DNA of 20,261 bases, taken from positions 1 to 20,261 of the forward strand of contig JAVBNW010000129.1 in assembly GCA_031551255.1 (NCBI GenBank). Direction: 5' to 3'. Shown one piece after another: positions 5,605-13,404 of the stretch. This DNA is from JAVBNW01 sp031551255. GTDB taxonomy: Bacteria > Bacillota > Clostridia > Christensenellales > UBA1750. Position 1 is the first letter of the stretch. Each line of letters opens with the position of its first letter. The notes below the pieces were generated by a model. It did not search any database. It was not told the DNA's origin and saw only the letters and a list, made by a program, of their open reading frames with translations. Both the position numbers and the translations under genes were made by a program.

Positions 5605-6732
5605 ATGAATACCTTGATCAGCATCGTTATTCCGGTATATAATGCCGAAAAACACCTGCCGCGCTGCCTAGACAGCGTGCTTGCGCAGACATATAAACCT
5701 ATCGAAATCGTGTTGGTAAACGATGGATCTAAAGACGAAAGCCTTGCCATTTGTCGTCGGTATGCCGATCGCCACGAACAAATTGTCGTGATTGATCAGA
5801 AAAACCGGGGGCCTGCGGTCGCGCGCAAGGCGGGATTTGACGCGTCAAAGGGCGAATCCATTATGTTTGTCGACGCGGACGACACGATCAGGGCCGATAT
5901 GTGCGACATCCTTATAGAGGCTATGCACCAGGACGATGCGGATGTCGTACAGTGCGGCTTTACGCAAATGGATGACGAGGGGAAAGAAGTACGCAAGCAA
6001 GGGCCACTGGAGAAAAGGATCATCGAGCTGGACGAAAGGTTTACCGCGTGCGCCAGGGAAGAAGTGCCTCTGCTTCCCTGGGGCAAGCTCATAAAGCGAG
6101 TCTGCCTATCGCATGTGGATTTTTCCGAACTTCGATATGGGGAAGACCATTGGCTCATTGTGCAGCTCGGCGCTTGCGCGCAGAGAATTATGCTGATTCC
6201 ACAGCAACTGTATTTTTATCACCAAGGCCCATATGGCATAACCCAGAGCGCATTCACTCCCGGAAAGTTTGATAGCCTGAAAGCTTGGATGCTTATCCAC
6301 AATCTTTACGAACGGCAAGCCCCTTTTGCACTTCCCTTTGCCAGGCGCAGGATCTGCGGCATCGCGCTCAACCTGTACGCGGCCGCTTCTCGCTGCGATT
6401 TGCCGGAAAAGGAAGAACTGCTCGATCGGGCGCGAAGCACGTACGATTGTTACTATCGCCGCTCGGACTACGACATCGCCGTCTCCGGGATTCATTCCAG
6501 CTTGAAAAACCTGCTGTTCCATCTTTCGCCCCGCTTTTGCGCGGCGCTGATCAACACCAAGCTGTGGAAGCGGCTGAAAACTTTCGCTGTGAAATATTGC
6601 AGATTTACCGGAATACAAGGGGAAGGGATGAAATGCCCCCGTCTGCCGCGCAAGCCGATTCGCTTAAGGGCGCGGGCAAACGGCGATAGATGTGCGAAGA
6701 ATACAAAATGGACAAAGGATGATGGATTATGA
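5605..6732 (+). CDS. Family 2 glycosyltransferase (GT-A fold), first of a tandem pair
   Basis: This encodes 375 residues. The N-terminal GT2 domain has SIVIPVYNAEKHL (6-18), VNDGS (38-42) for nucleotide binding, and the metal-binding DADD (90-93). An ED pair in YGEDHWLI is the probable catalytic base region. The C-terminal ~150 residues are helical. I start at ATG 5605 because the paralog starts at the equivalent residue; a GTG at 5599 is possible. It ends about 28 residues later than its paralog, in a basic tail that also finishes with a WTK-containing motif. GT2 enzymes of this type add one sugar from a nucleotide donor to a lipid-linked acceptor at the inner membrane face. Donor and acceptor are unknown. 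Confidence 0.9.
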   Translation: MNTLISIVIPVYNAEKHLPRCLDSVLAQTYKPIEIVLVNDGSKDESLAICRRYADRHEQIVVIDQKNRGPAVARKAGFDASKGESIMFVDADDTIRADMCDILIEAMHQDDADVVQCGFTQMDDEGKEVRKQGPLEKRIIELDERFTACAREEVPLLPWGKLIKRVCLSHVDFSELRYGEDHWLIVQLGACAQRIMLIPQQLYFYHQGPYGITQSAFTPGKFDSLKAWMLIHNLYERQAPFALPFARRRICGIALNLYAAASRCDLPEKEELLDRARSTYDCYYRRSDYDIAVSGIHSSLKNLLFHLSPRFCAALINTKLWKRLKTFAVKYCRFTGIQGEGMKCPRLPRKPIRLRARANGDRCAKNTKWTKDDGL

Positions 6733-6738
6733 TATGCT
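6709..6738 (+). promoter_or_regulatory. Possible internal promoter before the second GT2 gene
   Basis: TGGACA (6709-6714) and TATGCT (6733-6738) are separated by 18 nt, with TG one base before the -10 (extended -10). It overlaps the end of the first GT2 gene. It would allow separate expression of the second copy but is a weak prediction. Confidence 0.3.
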
Positions 6739-6774
6739 TTATCCATTCGGCAATCGAAGCGCGGAGTTGGTACG

Positions 6775-7818
6775 ATGAACCCCTTGATCAGCATCGTCAT
6801 TCCGGTATACAACGCCGAAAAACACCTGGCGCGCTGTCTGGACAGCGTGCTTGCGCAGATATACGATCCCGTTGAAATCGTGTTGGTGAACGATGGATCC
6901 AAGGACGAAAGCCTTGCAATTTGCAGACGATATGCCGATCGCCATGAGCAGATTCTTGTGATCGACCAAGAAAATCAGGGGCCGGGCGTCGCGCGCAAGG
7001 TGGGCTTTAATGCCTCCCATGGCGAGTACGTTATGTTTGTCGATGCCGATGACACGGTCGCCGACGACATATGTGCCGTCCTTATGCGGGTATTGCTGGA
7101 GGACGGTTCGGATGTGGTGCAATGCAATTTTTCTTTGGTATGGGACGAGCAAAAGCCAACCCAGGCGGCGAGCTGTATGAAAAAGACCTACGAGGCGGAT
7201 GAGTGCCTTGCCGCGTACGCGACATCGACGATCGGCGTATCCTTATGTGGAAAACTCATCCGTAAAGATATTCTGTCATCGGATGATTTTGCCGATCTTT
7301 GTTATGCGGAAGATGCCTGGGTCACCGTCTGGCTCTGTGCCCGCGCCAGCCGAATATCGATCATTTCACTTAATCTCTATCACTATTTCCAGCGCCATCG
7401 CGTTTCCGGCGCCGCCATGCGCAGGCGCTTTGATCCCCGTAAATTTGATCAGCTTAAAGTCGTGGTATCATTTCACGACCTTTACGCTCAAAAAGCGCCC
7501 GGGCTGCTCCCGCATGCTAGGCGTGCCATTTGCAGCATGGCGCTGCATTTATACGCGGAGGCTACATGCAGCAGTTTGCCGGAGCGGAAAGAGATGCTCG
7601 CAGAGGCGAAAGCGGCATACTACGGCTACTATCGCCGTTCGGACTATCGCATTGCCGTTTCCGGCATGCATTCCGCGATCAAGAACATCCTATTTCATAT
7701 ATCGCCGCGCCTGTACGCCGCGGTGGTAAATTCCGCAGTCTGGGAGCGGCTAAAGGTCTCCGTTCTGAAACGTCATGGCCCTCTGGCGCAGCAAACCGGC
7801 TGGACGAAATATCTATAG
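6775..7818 (+). CDS. Family 2 glycosyltransferase, second of a tandem pair
   Basis: This 347-residue paralog of the upstream gene has GGAG about 11 nt before its ATG. The first 94 residues differ at only 14 positions and have no gaps. They keep SIVIPVYNAEKHL, VNDGS and DADD (90-93). Residues about 95-200 are much less alike, and the end is again related (YYRRSDYRIAVSGMHS against YYRRSDYDIAVSGIHS). It therefore probably keeps the same donor-sugar chemistry but acts on a different acceptor (inference). The catalytic region has YAEDAW. It is the last plus-strand gene before the convergent kinase-uridylyltransferase gene; the 87-bp gap between them holds no clear terminator. Confidence 0.9.
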   Translation: MNPLISIVIPVYNAEKHLARCLDSVLAQIYDPVEIVLVNDGSKDESLAICRRYADRHEQILVIDQENQGPGVARKVGFNASHGEYVMFVDADDTVADDICAVLMRVLLEDGSDVVQCNFSLVWDEQKPTQAASCMKKTYEADECLAAYATSTIGVSLCGKLIRKDILSSDDFADLCYAEDAWVTVWLCARASRISIISLNLYHYFQRHRVSGAAMRRRFDPRKFDQLKVVVSFHDLYAQKAPGLLPHARRAICSMALHLYAEATCSSLPERKEMLAEAKAAYYGYYRRSDYRIAVSGMHSAIKNILFHISPRLYAAVVNSAVWERLKVSVLKRHGPLAQQTGWTKYL

Positions 7819-7905
7819 GCCGCAAGATAACCCTGAAGCAACCGGTCCGCGCGTATTTGCGGATCATTTCGCCGCTGCCGGCCGCTTTTCGCCCGGCACA
7901 GCCGC

Positions 7906-9837
7906 TTATACGCTCTTAGTCCCGAAACCCGCCACCGTTTCCCTGTACTTTTCCGGCACGCCGATATCGAAGCGCTCGCCGTTTACCCTCAGGCCTATGC
8001 CTCCCTCGCGCCGAAGCGCCGCATCCAGCGCCGAGGTGAGCTGGTATTCGCCGCTCTCGGTTCTCTGGTCCGCAATGTTGCGCTCAAGCTGCGCGTACAC
8101 TTCGGGTGTGAGCACATACTGCCCGAACACCGAAAAGTATTTTTCGCGCGTTTGGCACATCACGCCCAGTTTGCCCACGGCGAGCTGCTCCGACGGTTTT
8201 TCGTGAAGACGCGTCAGGTTCAGCACCTGGCGCGTGCTTTTATCTTCCCACGCGCCGTGCGCTATGCCGTATAGGCCGACGCTGTGAAGCGGCGTTTCGG
8301 CGATGGCGATCGTAAGCTTGCGGCGTTCTTGGTAGCAACTGAGCACCTGATGCGTGCAGGAGCTCTCGCTATTTGTCGCATACAGGTGGTCGCCCAGGCA
8401 CAAAAGCACCGGCTCGCCCTGCGTAAACGCGCGGCTTTGGTACACCGCGTGCCCAAAGCCCAGCTGCTCGGTCTGTTCGATGTATACGATTTTTTCGCCG
8501 ATCTTGCGCAGGCGGCGGTCGTACTGCGCCATGGCGGGCGAAAGCTTTTGCGCGTTTGCCGGGGATACCGGCGCGAACAGGGCGTGGTAGATGCTTTGCG
8601 TGCCCGGCCGCACGATCAGCGCGATTTCCTCGATGCCCGCCTCGTCAAGCTCTTCCAGCAACGTAAGTAGCGCGGGCTTGCACAATCCGTCCCGGTCCAC
8701 GACCGGGAGAAGTTCTTTTAGGACGGCCTTTGTGGCCGGGTACATGCGCGTTCCAAACCCCGCCACCGGCACCACCGCGCGCCGCACCGCGGCCGGGGGA
8801 GCGAGGGTGATCGCATACGCGTCCATGCCTCGCTCTTTAAGGTAGCCAAGTAGCGCCGCCTGGGAGGGTTCATTCCGCGCGACAAACTGCACGCAACCGT
8901 CGCCCTGCGAGCCTACGCCCTTGCCGCCATAGGCGAGCGCGGCGATGCGCGGATCGTCAAGCGCGGCGTGCAGCTTTTCGCCCTTGAGCTCTTTGGGGGA
9001 GTAGGGCGCGGCGATCAGGTCGAAACGCCTTTGCGCCTCCGTCATCAAGGCCCCGAGCGTCTGTGCGTCGCCCGCCTCCATGGCCGCCTGCGCGCGGGCG
9101 ACCAGCTCTTCGTTATCCTCCCCTAAAAGGCGATAGAGCGCCCTGTCATTATCGTCGCCCGGAAATGGATAGGCGGCGTTGAGGTCTTTGAGTATTTTTA
9201 TGGTGTCCTTCTCGCCCCTAAGATCGGCGAATACGATGTGGATCGGGCCGCCCACGCGCACCGGCTCGACTTCGAGCACGTCGCCGTCAAAGCGCAAATG
9301 CGTCGGCACCGTGCCGTACGCGCACGCCTGATCGAGCCTGCCGCAGCGCGAAGGGGTAAGCTGCTCGCCGTGGTACGCCACTTCCATTTCGCCCCGCGTC
9401 GTAAGGTTGAGGCGGTACAGCTGGTTAAACGCCCTTGCCGTCAGCACGCAAATGGCCGCGGACGAGGAAAGGCCCTTCTTTAAGGGCAGCGTCATCGCGT
9501 GGCAGGTAAGGCGCAGCCCGCCGATTTCATAATACATCGAAAGATGCGCGGCCACTCCGGCGATGTAGGAGAAAAAGCCCCCGTCCTTCGCGTGGAGCAA
9601 CAGCGTTTCCTGGCGCATATCGCAGGAGAAGGAGAGAGCTTCCTCCCCGACCACGGTTTCGATGATCAGCCTTTCGGCCCTCTCCGCCCGCGCATAAATG
9701 CCCTCCTGCGTGCCGCACACTAGCGCGTTGCCGGGGCCGATTTCGCTGTTGAAGCGCCGATTTTGCCCCGCCCAGTCGCTATGCTCGCCAAACAGGCACA
9801 GCCTGCCGCAGACGAACAGGTCGATGCCTTCGCTCAT
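7906..9837 (-). CDS. Bifunctional GHMP sugar kinase / GalU-like UTP:sugar-1-phosphate uridylyltransferase
   Basis: This is one 643-residue protein with two enzymes. Residues 1-350 are a GHMP kinase: GRLCLFGEHSDWAG (11-24, galactokinase-like motif 1), the ATP loop PLKKGLSSSAA (118-128), and motif 3 GGKGVGSQGDGCVQF (304-318). Residues 352-643 are a nucleotidyltransferase of the GalU group: RRAVVPVAGFGTRMYPATKA (352-371), then KELLPVVD, LGFGHAVY (459-466), and LGDH (481-484) at the metal site. The kinase would make a sugar-1-phosphate and the second domain would convert it to a UDP-sugar, so a free sugar is salvaged to an activated donor. The sugar is not determined; galactose, arabinose, a uronic acid or another hexose are open. 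The start is ATG 9837 with AGGAGA 9 nt upstream. There is no frameshift or stop between domains, so the fusion is real in this sequence. Confidence 0.88.
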   Translation of the reverse strand: MSEGIDLFVCGRLCLFGEHSDWAGQNRRFNSEIGPGNALVCGTQEGIYARAERAERLIIETVVGEEALSFSCDMRQETLLLHAKDGGFFSYIAGVAAHLSMYYEIGGLRLTCHAMTLPLKKGLSSSAAICVLTARAFNQLYRLNLTTRGEMEVAYHGEQLTPSRCGRLDQACAYGTVPTHLRFDGDVLEVEPVRVGGPIHIVFADLRGEKDTIKILKDLNAAYPFPGDDNDRALYRLLGEDNEELVARAQAAMEAGDAQTLGALMTEAQRRFDLIAAPYSPKELKGEKLHAALDDPRIAALAYGGKGVGSQGDGCVQFVARNEPSQAALLGYLKERGMDAYAITLAPPAAVRRAVVPVAGFGTRMYPATKAVLKELLPVVDRDGLCKPALLTLLEELDEAGIEEIALIVRPGTQSIYHALFAPVSPANAQKLSPAMAQYDRRLRKIGEKIVYIEQTEQLGFGHAVYQSRAFTQGEPVLLCLGDHLYATNSESSCTHQVLSCYQERRKLTIAIAETPLHSVGLYGIAHGAWEDKSTRQVLNLTRLHEKPSEQLAVGKLGVMCQTREKYFSVFGQYVLTPEVYAQLERNIADQRTESGEYQLTSALDAALRREGGIGLRVNGERFDIGVPEKYRETVAGFGTKSV

Positions 9838-9889
9838 GCGCAACCGTCTCCTCTCTACTGTTTCATGGATGAAAAGATATACCAATGGG

Positions 9890-9918
9890 ATTATACTTTG
9901 CGCGGTAAAAAATGTCGA
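9890..9918 (-). promoter_or_regulatory. Promoter of the kinase-uridylyltransferase gene
   Basis: On the minus strand, TCGACA (9913-9918) and TATAAT (9890-9895) are separated by 17 nt. The pair is identical to the one before the flippase gene. Transcription would start near 9883, giving a leader of about 45 nt. It overlaps the region just before the divergent operon promoter at 9931. Confidence 0.65.
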
Positions 9919-9930
9919 TAAGGCTAAAAA

Positions 9931-9959
9931 TTGAAAAAACACAGAACATGGCGTATAGT
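9931..9959 (+). promoter_or_regulatory. Promoter of the main glycan operon
   Basis: TTGAAA (9931-9936) and TATAGT (9954-9959) are separated by exactly 17 nt, each a 4-5/6 match. Transcription would start near 9966, with a leader of about 45 nt before the phosphoglycosyl transferase. Tight gene packing downstream suggests this promoter drives at least the next eight genes. Confidence 0.6.
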
Positions 9960-9973
9960 TGAAAAGAGAAATG

Positions 9974-9990
9974 CGGCATCGCCGATGCCG
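9974..9990. promoter_or_regulatory. 17-bp palindrome just after the operon transcription start
   Basis: CGGCATCG and CGATGCCG (8 bp each) flank a single C. It lies about 8 nt downstream of the predicted transcript start and upstream of the AGGGG ribosome site. It fits an operator for a dimeric repressor. As RNA it gives a 6-bp stem. Confidence 0.4.
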
Positions 9991-10009
9991 GCAAAGGGGC
10001 TTTTAGGGC

Positions 10010-10633
10010 ATGCGGTTCTATCGCGTTATGAAAAGGGCGGCGGATATTCTGTTTGCGGTGCTCATCGGCGCCGTATTTTTGCCCTTTGGGCTCGTCATTG
10101 CGCTGCTCATCCGCTTGGAATCTCCCGGCCCGGCTATTTTTAGGCAACTTAGGGCGGGGAAAGACGGCAAGCTATTTAAAATTTGCAAGTTTAGAACCAT
10201 GCGGCTGGAAACCGAACGCGATGGGCAAGCCCTGGGTGATATGCAGCGCATGACCCGCATAGGCTCCGTGCTGCGCAAGCTGAGCGTCGACGAGCTTCCG
10301 CAGCTTTTGAACATCCTCAAGGGAGAGATGAGCTTTGTCGGCCCCCGGCCGCTCTTGCCGGAATATCTTGTGCGCTATACGCCCTTTCAAATGCGCAGGC
10401 ATGAGGCGACGCCCGGCATCACCGGCTGGTCGCAGGTGAACGGCCGCAACGCTATCAGCTGGGAAGAAAAGTTTCGCTTGGACGTATGGTATGTCGACCA
10501 TCGCTCTTTGTGGCTGGATGTTAAAATCGTGGCGATGACGGCGGTGATGGTCGTCAAGCGAAAGGGCGTCAACAGCTCCTCGGGAAACACGATGCCCATT
10601 TTTGAAGGGACGAAGGAACATGAAGACGGATAA
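10010..10633 (+). CDS. Small PglC-like polyprenyl-phosphate phosphoglycosyl transferase
   Basis: This 207-residue protein has the size of the minimal (monotopic) initiating transferases rather than the long WcaJ/WbaP type. A hydrophobic re-entrant segment (about 12-33) is followed by the bacterial sugar transferase domain: KFRTM (60-64), the catalytic Asp-Glu dyad in SVDELPQLLNILKGEMSFVG (D94, E95), GPRPLLPEY (111-119), and PGITGWSQVNGRN (135-147). It transfers a sugar-1-phosphate from a UDP-sugar to undecaprenyl phosphate on the inner membrane face, the first committed step of glycan assembly. Its position as first gene of the operon agrees with that. The substrate is probably one of the UDP-amino sugars made downstream (inference). 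It overlaps the next gene by 14 nt. Confidence 0.92.
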   Translation: MRFYRVMKRAADILFAVLIGAVFLPFGLVIALLIRLESPGPAIFRQLRAGKDGKLFKICKFRTMRLETERDGQALGDMQRMTRIGSVLRKLSVDELPQLLNILKGEMSFVGPRPLLPEYLVRYTPFQMRRHEATPGITGWSQVNGRNAISWEEKFRLDVWYVDHRSLWLDVKIVAMTAVMVVKRKGVNSSSGNTMPIFEGTKEHEDG

Positions 10634-11594
10634 GCCCTATACCGTATTGCTGCTCAGCGCGGGGCGGCGCGTGGAGCTGCTTGCGTGCATCCGTGATACC
10701 TTTGCACGGCATGGCGTGCCGCTCAGGCTCGTCACCTGCGATATGGATCCATGCGCCCCCGCGCATTTCTTCTCCGATGTGCGCGTCAAGGTTCGCCCGG
10801 CGCGCGAGGAAGGGTATGCCGAGGAGATTCTCGCCATCGCCCGCGAGCATGCATGCGATCTGATTTTGCCCACGATCGACCCGGAGCTTCTGCCTCTGGC
10901 GAATCTTCGCGATGAATTTCTACGCACGTCCCTGATCAACCTATCCCCGCTTCGCGCCATCAAGATTTGCCGCGACAAGCAAAAGACAGCCGATTTTTTG
11001 CGCAAATGCGGCCTTGGCGCTCCCCTTACATATCGCTGTATCGATGAAGTGAGTTTCCCGGCGTTTGTCAAGCCGCTCCACGGCAGCGCGAGCGTGCAGG
11101 CGTTTCGGGTGGAGGACAGGCAGGCGATGGAAACGGCCGTAAGGCAAATCGACCGCCCTGTGATGCAGCAGCTCATCCTTGGCGAAGAATATTCTGTGGA
11201 TATCTTCGCCGATATGGATTCCGAGCCGGTCACGGTGGTTCCCAGGCGCCGCATCGCCACCCGCGGCGGGGAAATTCAAAAGGGGTACATCATTAAAAAC
11301 CGGCTTGTCATCGAAGAGAGCAAGCGGGCCATCCGCGCGCTTGGGCTGACGGGGCACAACACGCTGCAGTGCATCCAAAACGGGGAGGGCGTCTTTTTTA
11401 TCGAAATCAACCCGAGGTTTGGCGGTGGCGCGCCCATGAGCATGCGCGCGGGCGCAGATTCCGTGTGGAATCTATATAAAATGAGCAAAGGAGAACGTCC
11501 GGCGTATAACGAAGATTATAAGGATAAGCTATACTGCGTACGCTTTGACAGTTCCATTTTTTATAACGAACAGGGAGAAAAGGTCGATCTATGA
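10620..11594 (+). CDS. ATP-grasp ligase, carbamoyl-phosphate-synthase-like
   Basis: This encodes 324 residues from ATG 10620, with GAAGGGA 9 nt upstream; an in-frame TTG at 10602 is less likely. The N-terminal ~110 residues form a PreATP-grasp Rossmann-like domain (TVLLLSAGRRVELL, 8-21). The ATP-grasp core follows: FVKPLHGSASVQAF (149-162) as the flexible ATP loop, QQLILGEEYSVDIF (183-196), and FFIEINPRFGGGAPMSM (259-275) with the metal-binding E262 and N264. Such enzymes form amide or similar bonds through an acyl-phosphate. In glycan loci they are often listed as carbamoyl-phosphate-synthase-like, but the substrate is rarely known. Next to an aminotransferase, N-acylation of an amino sugar with an amino acid or other carboxylate is my favoured guess. 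It overlaps the HAD gene by 4 nt. Confidence 0.88.
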   Translation: MKTDKPYTVLLLSAGRRVELLACIRDTFARHGVPLRLVTCDMDPCAPAHFFSDVRVKVRPAREEGYAEEILAIAREHACDLILPTIDPELLPLANLRDEFLRTSLINLSPLRAIKICRDKQKTADFLRKCGLGAPLTYRCIDEVSFPAFVKPLHGSASVQAFRVEDRQAMETAVRQIDRPVMQQLILGEEYSVDIFADMDSEPVTVVPRRRIATRGGEIQKGYIIKNRLVIEESKRAIRALGLTGHNTLQCIQNGEGVFFIEINPRFGGGAPMSMRAGADSVWNLYKMSKGERPAYNEDYKDKLYCVRFDSSIFYNEQGEKVDL

Positions 11595-12280
11595 TCAAAA
11601 CCGTCATTTTGGATTTGGACGATACGCTCTACCCCGAGGCCGACTACATCCTAAGCGGCTTCCGCGCCTGCGCAACGGCGTTGGCCGGTTCGCTTGGGGG
11701 GGACAAACGGGACATCTACCGCGACCTTTGCGCCCTGTACGATGCGGACCGCCGCGACGTGTTCGGCCGGTATGTTCAGGATAGACATTATCCGGCCGAA
11801 TGGGCGGCGCGGTGCGTAGAACTTTACCGCGGCCACGCGCCGGACATCGCGCTTACCCCGCAGGCGCGCGGCTTTCTTGAGGAGATCAAGGGCATGCCCG
11901 TGAAAACCGCGCTGCTGACCGACGGGCGGCCCGAGGGGCAGCGCGCCAAGATCGCCGCGCTGGGCATTGAGCGTTTTTTTGACGCCATCCTGGTTACGGA
12001 CGAGCTGGGCGGCGTCGAGTTTCGAAAACCTTCCGAAACCGGCTACCGGCTGGTCCTTGAAAAGCTGTGCGTCAAGCCGGAAGAGGCCGTGTATATCGGC
12101 GACAACGCCGCCAAGGATTTTTATGCTCCCAACCGTATGGGCATGGCCGCCATTCAGTTTACCGGCTGGCGAGGGCTCTACCGCGACGCCCGGCCCGAGC
12201 CGGGCTGGGAGGCGCAATACCGGGCGGATACATACCCCGAAGTCATACGGATTATCGACGCAAGGCAGGTGGATTCATGA
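11591..12280 (+). CDS. HAD-superfamily hydrolase (phosphatase-like)
   Basis: This 229-residue protein has all four HAD motifs: DLDDT (8-12, nucleophile D8 and acid/base D10), LLTDG (108-112), the lysine in FRKPS (K146), and GDNAAKD (170-176). A helical cap lies between motifs I and II (about 15-95). AAAAGG (11578-11583) stands 7 nt before its ATG. It overlaps both neighbours by 4 nt (ATGA), so it is probably translated with the ATP-grasp and aminotransferase genes. It likely hydrolyses a phosphate monoester, either of a pathway intermediate or of the carboxylate used by the ATP-grasp ligase (inference). Substrate unknown. Confidence 0.88.
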   Translation: MIKTVILDLDDTLYPEADYILSGFRACATALAGSLGGDKRDIYRDLCALYDADRRDVFGRYVQDRHYPAEWAARCVELYRGHAPDIALTPQARGFLEEIKGMPVKTALLTDGRPEGQRAKIAALGIERFFDAILVTDELGGVEFRKPSETGYRLVLEKLCVKPEEAVYIGDNAAKDFYAPNRMGMAAIQFTGWRGLYRDARPEPGWEAQYRADTYPEVIRIIDARQVDS

Positions 12281-13404
12281 GCCGCATCTTTCTTTCGCCG
12301 CCGTACATGTGCGGCAACGAGCAAAAGTATGTTCAGGAGGCCTTCGATACCAACTGGATCGCGCCGCTGGGCGCGAACGTCACCGCGTTTGAAAAAGAAA
12401 TGGCCGCGTACATCCGGCGCGAGCACGCGCTGGCCACCAACGCGGGCACTGCGGCCATTCATCTGGCGCTCAGGTATTTGGGCGTCGGCCGCGATGATTT
12501 GGTGTTTTGCTCCGACCTTACGTTTGCGGGCAGCTGCAACCCGATACTCTATCAGGCCGCGCAGCCGGTGTTCATCGATTCGCAGCCCGAGAGCTGGAAC
12601 ATGTCGCCCAGCGCCCTAGAGGATGCCCTTCGCTGGGCAAAGGCGCATAACCGCCTGCCCAAGGCCGTGATCATCGTAGACTTATACGGCCAGAGCGCGA
12701 ATTACGATGCGTTGCTTCCGCTGTGCGAAGCGTACGGCGTGCCCGTGATCGAAGATGCCGCCGAGGCCGCAGGTACGACCTATGGGGATAAGCGCTGCGG
12801 AGCCTTTGGCGATATGGGCATACTCTCGTTCAACGGTAATAAGATCGTCAACACTTCGGGGGGCGGCATGGTGCTTTCCGACGACAAGGCGGCTGTGGAT
12901 AAGATGCTCTTTTGGGCGACGCAGGCCCGCGAAAAGGAGCTGCACTACGAGCATAAGGACTTTGGCTATAACTACAGGCTTTCCAACGTATGCGCGGGCA
13001 TAGGCCGCGGACAGCTCGATGGCCTTGAAGGCAAGCTCGCCAAGCGCGGGGCCATTTACGAAAGATATGCCGCGCATTTTGCTTCCGCGCCGCTCTCTAT
13101 GATGCCCACCCTTAAAAATTCCCGGCCGAACCGCTGGCTGAGCGTCGCGCTGCTTAACGATGCCGTGAAGGCGACGCCGTGGGATGTGTGCGCGGCGCTG
13201 GAAAGGGAAAACATCGAGTCGCGCCCGGTATGGAAGCCCATGCACATGCAGCCGGTATTCGCCGGGCGCCCCTATTTTGCGCACGAGGGCAAGGATATCG
13301 GAAGGTCGCTGTTTCAAAGGGGCGTGTGTCTGCCTTCGGGCGAAGCGCTTACCGAAAACGAGCAATCGCTCGTCGTCTCCGCCGTGCTCGGGGCGATCGC
13401 ATGA
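12277..13404 (+). CDS. DegT/DnrJ/EryC1/StrS-family PLP-dependent sugar aminotransferase (PglE-like)
   Basis: This encodes 375 residues from ATG 12277, with AGGTGG 4 nt upstream. The frame extends upstream into the HAD gene without a better start. NAGTAAIHLAL (55-65) binds the PLP phosphate, VIEDAAEAAG (157-166) carries the ring-binding Asp, and SFNGNKIVNTSGGG (184-197) contains the Schiff-base lysine K189. The SFNGNK form resembles PglE-type enzymes, which aminate C4 of UDP-4-keto-6-deoxy-GlcNAc using glutamate. The product would be a UDP-4-amino-4,6-dideoxy sugar. The required non-inverting 4,6-dehydratase (PglF-like) is not in the window, nor is a PglD-type acetyltransferase. It overlaps the following gene by 4 nt. 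Confidence 0.9.
   Translation: MSRIFLSPPYMCGNEQKYVQEAFDTNWIAPLGANVTAFEKEMAAYIRREHALATNAGTAAIHLALRYLGVGRDDLVFCSDLTFAGSCNPILYQAAQPVFIDSQPESWNMSPSALEDALRWAKAHNRLPKAVIIVDLYGQSANYDALLPLCEAYGVPVIEDAAEAAGTTYGDKRCGAFGDMGILSFNGNKIVNTSGGGMVLSDDKAAVDKMLFWATQAREKELHYEHKDFGYNYRLSNVCAGIGRGQLDGLEGKLAKRGAIYERYAAHFASAPLSMMPTLKNSRPNRWLSVALLNDAVKATPWDVCAALERENIESRPVWKPMHMQPVFAGRPYFAHEGKDIGRSLFQRGVCLPSGEALTENEQSLVVSAVLGAIA

Noticed and set aside
9838..9942. Longer N-terminus for the kinase-uridylyltransferase
   Set aside because: It would be a hydrophobic leader that overlaps the promoter and ribosome site; ATG 9837 has AGGAGA at proper distance and starts just before motif 1.
12067..12276. Upstream extension of the aminotransferase frame inside the HAD gene
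   Set aside because: It has an Arg-rich translation and no ribosome site, while ATG 12277 forms a 4-nt overlap like the other genes in the block.
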